DNA of 10,653 nt from JBIOJM01 sp044450785. GTDB lineage: Bacteria > Planctomycetota > Planctomycetia > Isosphaerales > Isosphaeraceae. A program made the position numbers and the translations under genes. Below the pieces are notes generated by a model. It saw only the letters and a list, made by a program, of their open reading frames with translations. It was not told the origin of the DNA and searched no databases. Shown piece by piece: positions 6,581 to 10,653 of this stretch. The stretch spans positions 1 through 10,653 of the forward strand of contig JBIOJM010000348.1 in NCBI GenBank assembly GCA_044450785.1. Direction: 5' to 3'. Position 1 is the stretch's first letter, and every line of letters starts with the position of its first letter.

Positions 6581-7702
6581 ATGCGCGCCAAGAACATTCT
6601 GCACCTGGGCGTCAAGGAATTGTGGAGCCTGGCCCGCGACCCGATGATGCTCGTGCTGATCGTCTACGCCTTTACGCTGTCGATCTATTCGATCGCGAGC
6701 GGATTGCCGGACACGCTCCATAAGGCGCCCATCGCCATCGTGGACGAGGACCAGTCGCCACTCTCACAGCGGATCGTCAACGCCTTCCAGCCACCGCTGT
6801 TCCTGCCGCCGAAGCTGGTATCGCGGGAGGAGATGGACGCCCGGATGGACGCCGGGCTGGACACCTTCGCCCTCAACATTCCCCCCAAGTTCCAGGAGGA
6901 CGTGCTGGCCGGGCGCTCGCCCGCGATCCAGCTCAATACCGATGCGACCCGCGTGGGGCAGGCGTTCTCCGGCAGCAGCTACGTGCAGACCATCGTCCAA
7001 GGCGAGGTGCAGACGTGGCTGCAGCGCTATCGGACCAGCTTCACACCGCCGGTGGACTTGGAGGAGCGGCTGCGCTACAACCCCAACCTGAGCCGGTCCT
7101 GGTTCGGCGCCGTGGTGGCACTGATGGACCAGATCACCATGCTGTCGGTCCTGCTCACCGGCGCCGCCCTGATCCGCGAGCGCGAGCGCGGCACGGTCGA
7201 GCACCTGCTGGTGATGCCGGTGACGCCGTTCGAGATCATGACCAGCAAAATCTGGTCGATGGGTCTGGTGGTGCTCGTCGCCTCCGCCGTCTCCCTGACC
7301 GTCGTCGTGCAGGGCGTGCTGTCGGTGCCGGTCCAGGGTTCGGTCGCTCTGTTCCTGTGCGGCGCGGCGCTGCACCTGTTCGCCACCACGTCGCTGGGCA
7401 TGTTCCTGGCCACGTTCGCCCGCACGATGCCGCAGTTCGCCCTGCTGATGATCCTGGTGCTGCTGCCCTTGTTGATGCTCTCGGGCGGCATGACCCCGCG
7501 TGAGAGCATGCCCGAGTGGGTACAGCAGATCATGCTGGCGGCCCCCACGACCCATTTCGTTATGCTCGCCCAGGGGATCCTGTATCGCGGGGCGGGCCTG
7601 GACGCAGTCTGGCCGCAATTCCTCGCCCTCGCGCTGATCGGCCTGACCTTGTTCAACATCGCCCTTGTACGCTTCCGCAGGACCATCGGCACAATGGCGT
7701 AG
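6581..7702 (+). CDS. yhhJ: YhhJ-type ABC-2 permease, partner of the RbbA-type protein
   Basis: A 373-residue inner-membrane permease, the same length as E. coli YhhJ. It begins with MRAKNILHLGVKELWSLARD, then one membrane helix (~21-42) and a ~135-residue extracytoplasmic domain. A cluster of helices follows from ~180 to the C-terminus, including the ABC-2 signature regions RERERGTVEHLLVMPVTPFE and the LMLSGGMTPRESMPEWVQ loop. The ATG is 3 bases after the rbbA stop, with a perfect aggagg 8 bases before it (6567-6572), so the two are surely cotranscribed and likely assemble into one complex. The DEDQSPLSQRIVNAF stretch is typical of the ABC-2 domain after the first helix. No frameshift or loss is seen. 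It is the last gene of the + strand string. Confidence 0.95.
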   Translation: MRAKNILHLGVKELWSLARDPMMLVLIVYAFTLSIYSIASGLPDTLHKAPIAIVDEDQSPLSQRIVNAFQPPLFLPPKLVSREEMDARMDAGLDTFALNIPPKFQEDVLAGRSPAIQLNTDATRVGQAFSGSSYVQTIVQGEVQTWLQRYRTSFTPPVDLEERLRYNPNLSRSWFGAVVALMDQITMLSVLLTGAALIRERERGTVEHLLVMPVTPFEIMTSKIWSMGLVVLVASAVSLTVVVQGVLSVPVQGSVALFLCGAALHLFATTSLGMFLATFARTMPQFALLMILVLLPLLMLSGGMTPRESMPEWVQQIMLAAPTTHFVMLAQGILYRGAGLDAVWPQFLALALIGLTLFNIALVRFRRTIGTMA

Positions 7703-7712
7703 CGGCAGGCCA

Positions 7713-7772
7713 GAGAAGAAAAGGGGACATTCATCATTTTTGGAGAAGAAAAGGGGACATTCATCATTTTTG
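7713..7772. repeat. Two perfect tandem 30-bp repeats
   Basis: Two back-to-back identical 30-bp units (7713-7742 and 7743-7772) start 10 bases after the yhhJ stop. The core of each is aaaaggggacattcatcat followed by five Ts. Just behind them, tgtccctttc (7778-7787) can pair with gaaaaggggaca of either unit to form a hairpin with one bulged base. Such ggggaca/tgtcccc inverted pairs remind me of repetitive sequences near IS200-like/RAYT transposases in environmental bacteria, but no transposase is present. The hairpin might also act at the end of the yhhJ transcript. Confidence 0.9.
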
Positions 7773-7791
7773 ACAACTGTCCCTTTCATTG

Positions 7792-7833
7792 TCGGGGCGA
7801 CCGGATTCGAGCCATCGACCTCCTCAACCCCAT
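7792..7833 (-). pseudogene. tRNA 3'-half remnant (tRNA-Pro-like)
   Basis: On the minus strand this reads as the 3' half of a tRNA: anticodon loop with GGG, 3' anticodon stem, variable loop AGGTC, T-loop CTCGAAT flanked by a weakened stem (GATGG/CCGGT), acceptor strand CGCCCCG and discriminator A, followed by CA. This best resembles bacterial tRNA-Pro. The 5' half is missing: sequence on the far side of the anticodon loop no longer pairs. Translated on the + strand it gives GATGFEPSTSSTP, a phrase of the sort often misannotated as protein where a frame crosses a tRNA. The break lies in the anticodon loop, a common crossover place for tRNA-targeting integrases. Confidence 0.55.
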
Positions 7834-7897
7834 TGTCTGGATCGTGGCCGCTTCCAGCTGCTGCAACGGCTGGAAGACGCGGAGATTCTATTTAGAA
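7792..7897 (+). repeat. Direct repeat, copy 1: tRNA half plus HEPN gene start
   Basis: This block recurs in the same orientation at 10218-10322. The part coding for the start of a HEPN-type protein (7841-7897) matches 10266-10322 at 54 of 57 positions. The tRNA-like part (7792-7840) matches at about 35 of 49 with one gap. The ~2.4 kb between the copies contains almost only toxin-antitoxin and defence-type debris. Confidence 0.85.
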
Positions 7898-8058
7898 ACG
7901 AGCGGACTACGGGAGCCATTTATCTCGCTGGATACGCAGTCGAATGCGTCCTGAAAGCCGTTCTCTTGGCAATCTCCCCTCACTCTGAGCACCAACGAAT
8001 TGTCAAGTCAATTCATGGTAAAATAGCTTATGACATCGAATGGCTCAGGGAAGCATGA
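7834..8058 (+). pseudogene. HEPN-domain gene remnant
   Basis: The frame reads DRGRFQLLQRLEDAEILFRN, then ERTTGAIYLAGYAVECVLKA, and ends KIAYDIEWLREA. This resembles the N-terminal two-thirds of HEPN-domain proteins, in which an AExLL...GAxYLAGYxVECALKA helix pair is typical. HEPN proteins are often RNases paired with a nucleotidyltransferase (MNT) in toxin-antitoxin pairs. There is no ATG at the expected start: the frame runs back into the tRNA remnant, with a TTG at 7789 as the only upstream start. About 70 family-like residues remain against the usual ~120-130, the catalytic RxxxxH region is not seen, and no MNT gene lies beside it. It ends at a TGA and is followed in another frame by an unrelated remnant. 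A short functional variant cannot be excluded. Confidence 0.6.
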
Positions 8059-8062
8059 CCCT

Positions 8063-8263
8063 CGACGATCCGACGCCATTGCGACTCTGAGCGCCCGACG
8101 CGAGGGATTCCAGGAGAAGAAGCACATATACGAAAGACACAACATGCGCTCTATCCAGGAGATAATGAGGAAACAGGATTGGACCCTTCGGGAAATCGAA
8201 GAACGCGAAGGGCGACTTGTAGATTTCGCTTTGAAGGCGTGGGCAGATGTGTCCTCGGATTGA
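8063..8263 (+). pseudogene. C-terminal remnant of a GmrSD/DUF1524-type protein
   Basis: The frame, open from an ATG at 8030, contains a stretch with the pattern of the extreme C-terminus of DUF262/DUF1524 (GmrSD-like) proteins: ATLSARREGFQEKKHIYERH, later QDWTLREIEEREGRLVDFAL, then KAW. Compare the family pattern LTLLS...N...F..KK..Y followed by W...I..R...L...A...W. GmrSD-type enzymes restrict modified phage DNA; DUF1524 carries the HNH nuclease. Only ~65 residues survive and the HNH and DUF262 parts are absent, so no activity is expected. The ATG at 8030 overlaps the HEPN frame and has no ribosome site. The assignment rests on a short motif; the alternative is an unrelated small protein. 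Confidence 0.45.
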
Positions 8264-8367
8264 GCGGGCCATGCAGCCGTCTTACGCGGTGACGCCGCGG
8301 CTTCGCTGGTTCGTGCCTGGGCGACAAGACCTCTGACGAGGAACCGAGTGTGCCTGGGAGCGTCATC

Positions 8368-8667
8368 ATGCAAATCCCGGTTCTGGTGGAACGCCTTAAG
8401 GGCAATGGCTATCGGGCGCGAGGCAGCGAGCCGTTTGCAGTCACGGCCAAGGGGGCGACGCGCGCGGAGGCCCTGGCCAAGCTGCGCGAAAAAATCCAGA
8501 GGCGTTTCAAGGAAGGTACCGAAGTGGTCGGAATGGAAGTCGGCACCCACCGGCCGCCCCTTCTCAAGTTCGCCGGCATGTTCAAGGACGATCCGCTGTT
8601 CGCGGCCTGGCAAAAGTCCATCGTAGAGTACCTGCAAGAGGTGGAGGAAGATCCTAACTACCAGTAG
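8368..8667 (+). CDS. Antitoxin-like protein (HicB-like fold family), toxin lost
   Basis: A 99-residue soluble protein. Its start, MQIPVLVERLKGNGYRARGS, continues EPFAVTAKGATRAEALAKLR and ends LLKFAGMFKDDPLFAAWQKS with an acidic tail. This matches a family of small proteins common in planctomycetes and cyanobacteria, with a HicB-like N-terminal half, usually encoded just upstream of a PIN-domain (VapC-type) toxin and taken to be its antitoxin. The ATG at 8368 is chosen because gggag precedes it by 7 bases; a GTG at 8350 is the alternative. The coding frame is intact, but only the last codons of a PIN toxin follow it. The protein may be a solitary antitoxin that still neutralises a related toxin elsewhere, or a neutral leftover. 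Bases 8264-8349 before it hold no recognised signal. Confidence 0.75.
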   Translation: MQIPVLVERLKGNGYRARGSEPFAVTAKGATRAEALAKLREKIQRRFKEGTEVVGMEVGTHRPPLLKFAGMFKDDPLFAAWQKSIVEYLQEVEEDPNYQ

Positions 8668-8672
8668 TATCC

Positions 8673-8732
8673 CGCAATCTGCGCGACTTCCAGCGAGTTC
8701 CCAACCTTGCGGTCGAAGATTGGTCGAAATGA
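8673..8732 (+). pseudogene. Last 19 codons of a PIN-domain (VapC-type) toxin gene
   Basis: Five bases after the antitoxin stop the frame reads RNLRDFQRVPNLAVEDWSK and then TGA. This matches the extreme C-terminus of VapC/PIN ribonucleases (pattern TRNxRDFxRVPGLxVEDW), whose N and D in this stretch belong to the acidic active-site region. Codons for the first ~110 residues, including the N-terminal aspartate motif, are absent. The toxin has thus been almost entirely deleted, with the break close to the antitoxin stop codon. The match is short, but the position right behind the antitoxin makes it convincing. Confidence 0.75.
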
Positions 8733-9118
8733 AGTGGCAGGCCGGCAAAGTTGGGCGTACCGCCTGGCCTCCGCTACACCGCTCCCGAAAAGCCGGGGGC
8801 GACCTGCGCTTCTCCGAACCCCCCCCTTCCGCCTGATATGCCGTCTGGGTTGAAAAAAAGGCGAACCGGGACTCCTTGTCCCGACTGGCCTTCTCATGTC
8901 GAGGCGAAAGGACACCGTTAGAACTATTTATGCCCGGAATCCGGGGCTTGGGATGTCGTATTGCGGCGATGCTTCGTCAGGTTGCTGGATGATAAATGAC
9001 CGTAACGCCTCAGCTTAGCCGCCGGGGCCGCCTGCTGAGACGACTACGCTGGAAAGCCGCAAGGGCGGCCCCCGTCGCCTGCGGCGTGTTCGGCGGCACC
9101 TCGGGCCGTCAGCCCGGC
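8733..9118. other. Gene-free stretch between the dead PIN toxin and the BrnT-like/XRE pair
   Basis: No coding frame here looks like a real protein. Visible features are a run of eight Cs at 8819-8826, a hairpin with an A-run at about 8853-8890, and mixed AT-richer sequence around 8920-9000 (gttagaactatttatgccc, gctggatgataaatgaccg). It may be decayed gene or mobile-element sequence that I cannot identify. Confidence 0.5.
8852..8890 (-). terminator. Possible intrinsic terminator on the minus strand
   Basis: Read on the minus strand, aaggc...cgggac-aagga-gtcccg...gcctt is followed directly by a T-run (seven As at 8853-8859 on the + strand). The 6-bp core stem lies at 8867-8872/8878-8883, with an outer aaggc/gcctt pairing. 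No minus-strand gene ends nearby in this window, so its purpose is unclear. Confidence 0.35.
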
Positions 9119-9156
9119 TTGACGCCCTATGCCTGCGCGTGGTATTATAATACCAC
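9119..9156 (+). promoter_or_regulatory. Promoter with palindromic operator for the BrnT-like/XRE operon
   Basis: A perfect 18-bp palindrome, gtggtattataataccac (9139-9156), contains an exact TATAAT -10 hexamer (9146-9151) 24 bases before the BrnT-like ATG at 9176. A TTGACG -35-like hexamer lies at 9119-9124, though the 21-base spacer is longer than ideal. A palindrome placed on the -10 box is what is expected of an autorepressed toxin-antitoxin operon: the XRE protein encoded second would bind as a dimer and block polymerase. The AT-rich block stands out in a very GC-rich setting. Confidence 0.7.
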
Positions 9157-9175
9157 AAGACACGAGAAACGGTCC

Positions 9176-9442
9176 ATGCCGTTCGACTCGATTATCTGGG
9201 ATCTCGATGACGACCCGGACGGCAACGTGCAGCACTGTGCGGAGCACGGCGTTACGAGGGAAGAGGTTGAAGAGGTGTTCCAGAACGCGACGGACGCAGA
9301 CATCAGCCGGTCTTCTGGCCGGCCCGTGGTCTTCGGAGACACCAGCACGGGCCGGCACCTGATGGTGGTGTACGAAGAAATCGACGCCGATACTGTCTAC
9401 CCAGTAACGGCCTACGACGTTCCGAGGAGGCAACGACCATGA
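9176..9442 (+). CDS. BrnT-like toxin-family protein
   Basis: An 88-residue protein. It opens MPFDSIIWDLDDDPDGNVQH, continues CAEHGVTREEVEEVF, and has a central RSSGRPVVFGDTSTGRHLMV and a C-terminal VYPVTAYDVP. The pattern of W-D...DP.GN..H..EHGVT..E followed by GR..VV...Y..A.D resembles the BrnT RNase toxin family, which has a RelE-like fold. Classic BrnT is paired with BrnA; here the partner is an XRE protein, as in HigBA-like modules, so naming it brnT would be too firm. The ATG at 9176 is chosen because the palindromic promoter lies just upstream, although the open frame extends back to 8996. Its ribosome site is weak (cgagaaac). Its TGA overlaps the next start as ATGA, so the two genes are translationally coupled, toxin first. 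Confidence 0.75.
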   Translation: MPFDSIIWDLDDDPDGNVQHCAEHGVTREEVEEVFQNATDADISRSSGRPVVFGDTSTGRHLMVVYEEIDADTVYPVTAYDVPRRQRP

Positions 9443-9786
9443 AACGCATTACCCGCGACCGACGGCTTACGCCTGAAGAGGCCGCCAAGTACAAGGCGAT
9501 TCGAGAGCAGGTCGCCGAGGAACTGCCCGACCTGATTGAGCGGCACCACGAACGCATGGCGACCCTCGACCAGCTGCAAGAGTTGCTCCTGCAACTGAAA
9601 GCCGCGCGCGAAGCGAGAGGCCTGAGCCTTTCCGACTTGACGGAACTCACCGGCATGGACCGTTCTGCGCTCTCGAAGCTCGAAACCGGCCAACGCGCCA
9701 ACCCCACCGTGGAGACCCTCGTGCGCTACGCCGAGGCTGTAGGCAAGCGCGTGGTGGTTTCGCTGGCCGACGCACAACAACATTAG
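9439..9786 (+). CDS. XRE-family antitoxin / transcriptional regulator
   Basis: A 115-residue protein. Residues 1-50 form a charged helical arm (TPEEAAKYKAIREQVAEELP and onward). Residues ~53-108 are a Cro/C1 helix-turn-helix: LKAAREARGLSLSDLTELTG, with the typical recognition helix MDRSALSKLETGQRANPTVE. The long N-terminal arm likely contacts the toxin, as in HigA-like antitoxins. A strong ribosome site (gaggagg, 9423-9429) precedes the ATG by 9 bases, so antitoxin should be made well even where toxin translation is weak. It likely represses its own operon through the palindrome at 9139-9156. The frame is intact. Eleven bases after its stop begins the MITE-like element, whose first hairpin may end its transcript. 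Confidence 0.88.
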   Translation: MKRITRDRRLTPEEAAKYKAIREQVAEELPDLIERHHERMATLDQLQELLLQLKAAREARGLSLSDLTELTGMDRSALSKLETGQRANPTVETLVRYAEAVGKRVVVSLADAQQH

Positions 9787-9796
9787 TTCGGCGCGT

Positions 9797-10136
9797 AACT
9801 TCTCAATAACCCTGGGTCAGTCTGGGTTGGAGTCCCGCCTTTAGGCGGTTTTGCGCCGAAAGCCTCCTAACGAGATCGTCTGGCTTTATGCTGCGTCGCG
9901 TAGCGACGAATGATGCTAGCCGGGCCTTTCAAGGCCCGGACTTCGCGAACATCGGAAGTTGCGTCGCGTTAGCGACGCCTGAAGGCTACTCAACCGTCGC
10001 TAACGCGACGCTAATCTCATTTTCCCGGCGTTGACCCAGCCTTAAAAGGCTGGGCTACCATCAATCGTCGCTACGCGACGCATAAAGCGCGACGGCCTCT
10101 AAAGGCGGCACTCCTACCCCGGGTTATTGAGAAGTT
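9797..10136. mobile_element. 340-bp MITE-like element of nested palindromes
   Basis: The ends are 21-bp inverted repeats with one mismatch: aacttctcaataaccc... at 9797-9817 and its complement at 10116-10136. Further in, the two arms keep pairing: ggagt.ccgcctttag at 9828-9843 with the opposite arm near 10095-10114, and gctttatg.gcgtcgcgtagc at 9883-9904 with 10066-10088. The element carries four copies of a small palindrome (gcgtcgcgtagcgacg and close variants, at 9893, 9961, 9995 and 10066) and two perfect 20-bp hairpins (9920-9939 and 10035-10054). It has no ORF. It could fold into one long branched hairpin. No target-site duplication is obvious at its edges. A non-autonomous transposable element mobilised by a transposase elsewhere is the best reading; I cannot name the IS family. 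Confidence 0.85.
9835..9852 (+). terminator. Probable terminator of the BrnT-like/XRE operon
   Basis: A ccgcc-ttta-ggcgg hairpin followed by four Ts lies 48 bases after the XRE stop, inside the left arm of the MITE-like element. The stem is short, but the arrangement suits a weak intrinsic terminator. The mirror-image copy in the right arm could serve the minus strand. Confidence 0.4.
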
Positions 10137-10217
10137 TCCTCATCGAGCTGTAACTCTCGTCCCCACAATGAGAAATCCCCTCAACATGCTCGCCGAAGAG
10201 CTCATCGCGAAAAAAGA
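10137..10217. other. Short spacer between the MITE and the second tRNA-half block
   Basis: Nothing recognisable as a gene lies here. A reading frame from an ATG at 10170 runs through the tRNA-like sequence to 10322, but its translation there (GDRICTSDLL) is of the sort produced by reading across a tRNA gene, so it is not called. Confidence 0.5.
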
Positions 10218-10259
10218 TCGGGGGGACAGGATTTGTACTTCCGACCTTCTGAGCCCATT
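10218..10259 (-). pseudogene. Second tRNA 3'-half remnant
   Basis: On the minus strand the order is: anticodon-loop-like atgggct, variable loop AGGTC, a T-loop TACAAAT with a decayed stem (GGAAG/CCTGT), acceptor strand CCCCCCG and discriminator A. It parallels the remnant at 7792-7833 in position relative to the HEPN start, but matches it at only about 71% across the tRNA-like part. It is therefore either a different tRNA gene or a much more decayed copy. It breaks off at the same anticodon-loop point. Confidence 0.45.
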
Positions 10260-10322
10260 CTCCGAATCGAGGCCGCTTCCAGCCGCTGCAACGGCTGGAA
10301 GATGCGGAGATTCTATTTAGAA
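10218..10322 (+). repeat. Direct repeat, copy 2: tRNA half plus HEPN gene start
   Basis: This copy matches 7792-7897. Here the HEPN-type frame (RGRFQPLQRLEDAEILFR) stops matching copy 1 at base 10322, 10 bases before the stop codon of the minus-strand DUF1501 gene. No further HEPN sequence follows, so this copy is a pure remnant. Confidence 0.85.
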
Positions 10323-10332
10323 TTGCAATCGA

Positions 10333-10653
10333 TCACGCTAGGATGCCCTCGATCACCCGTCCCGCCACGTCCGTCAGCCGTTCGTCGCGGGCGTTATGCA
10401 AGTAGGTCAGTTTTTCGTGATCCAGACCCAGCAGGTGCAGAATCGTCGCATGAAAATCATGGACGGAGACGCGGTCCTTGACGGCGTGCAGGCCAAATTC
10501 GTCGGTGGCTCCGTAGGCCACGCCGCCTTTGACTCCGCCGCCGGCCATCCACATCGTGTAGCCGTAGGGATTGTGGTCGCGTCCCTTACCGCCTTGCGAC
10601 ATGGGCGTACGGCCAAATTCGCTGGCCCATACGACCAGCGTGCTGTCCAGGAG
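10333..10653 (-). CDS. DUF1501 family protein, C-terminal part
   Basis: The frame runs leftward from the window edge, with its stop (TGA) at 10333-10335; 106 residues are present. It begins LLDSTLVVWASEFGRTPMSQ, then GGKGRDHNPYGYTMWMAGGG, AVKDRVSVHDFHATILHLLG and ends DERLTDVAGRVIEGILA. These are hallmark C-terminal stretches of DUF1501 proteins, an alkaline-phosphatase/sulfatase-like superfamily greatly expanded in Planctomycetes. They are usually exported and encoded next to a DUF1549/DUF1553 (PSCyt-type) gene. The conserved GRDHNP and VHDF histidines/aspartates correspond to the superfamily's metal-site region. The enzymatic activity of the family is not settled. The Met visible at 10602 is internal. 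No terminator is obvious behind it; the HEPN/tRNA remnant begins 11 bases downstream. Confidence 0.95.
   Translation of the reverse strand, partial: LLDSTLVVWASEFGRTPMSQGGKGRDHNPYGYTMWMAGGGVKGGVAYGATDEFGLHAVKDRVSVHDFHATILHLLGLDHEKLTYLHNARDERLTDVAGRVIEGILA

Noticed and set aside
7713..7772. CRISPR array
   Set aside because: There are only two 30-bp units, directly abutting with no spacers, and no cas gene.
7792..7833. A complete tRNA gene
   Set aside because: Only the 3' half from the anticodon loop is present, the T stem has a mismatch, and no 5' half pairs with the acceptor strand.
8658..8915. An 85-codon frame on the minus strand
   Set aside because: It lies over the PIN toxin remnant and non-coding debris, is Arg/Pro-rich, and has no family likeness.
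8996..9175. Upstream in-frame extension of the BrnT-like gene (start at 8996)
   Set aside because: The extension would run through the palindromic promoter-operator and resembles no BrnT sequence. The family-like N-terminus begins at 9176.
10170..10322. A 50-codon frame on the + strand (MRNPLNMLAEELIAKKDRGD...)
   Set aside because: Its second half is the translation of the tRNA-like remnant and an off-frame reading of the HEPN remnant. No ribosome site is seen.

Overview
The window reads as high-GC chromosomal DNA of a planctomycete or a close relative. The strongest hint is the partial gene at the right end, whose C-terminus is of the DUF1501 type that is very abundant in Planctomycetes. 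The phosphoketolase, glucoamylase-like and RbbA/YhhJ-type genes also fit an environmental high-GC bacterium. The assignment is an inference from gene types only.

Left part (1-7702, all + strand): a carbohydrate and transport gene string. It starts inside a phosphoketolase (xfp, C-terminal part). Next come a small membrane-anchored protein of unknown function, a short scar of two gene remnants, a glucoamylase-like (PF10091/GH144-type) protein, a small ORF that overlaps the next start by ATGA, an RbbA-type fused double-ATPase/permease, and its YhhJ-type permease partner 3 bases further on. The scar (1953-2209) joins the first ~44 codons of a glycogen phosphorylase to a 126-bp piece of a second, diverged rbbA gene. 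An HlyD/YhiI-type adaptor, common beside rbbA-yhhJ elsewhere, is not seen.

Middle and right part (7703-10332): a junk-rich accessory strip of toxin-antitoxin and defence debris. It holds two tandem 30-bp repeats, a tRNA 3'-half remnant fused to the start of a HEPN-domain gene, a GmrSD/DUF1524 C-terminal remnant, an antitoxin-like gene whose PIN toxin has been cut down to its last 19 codons, and an apparently intact BrnT-like/XRE toxin-antitoxin pair with a palindromic promoter-operator. A 340-bp MITE-like element made of nested palindromes follows. The strip ends with a second copy of the tRNA-half plus HEPN-start block. The two block copies (7792-7897 and 10218-10322) are direct repeats bracketing the strip. 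Their HEPN parts are about 95% identical, but their tRNA parts only about 71%.

Right end (10333-10653, - strand): the C-terminus of a DUF1501 protein that runs out of the window.

No complete new system is evident. The most unusual signals are the tRNA-half/HEPN direct repeats, the palindrome-on-promoter of the BrnT-like/XRE pair, the nested-palindrome element and the glgP/rbbA double scar. All identity counts were made by eye.
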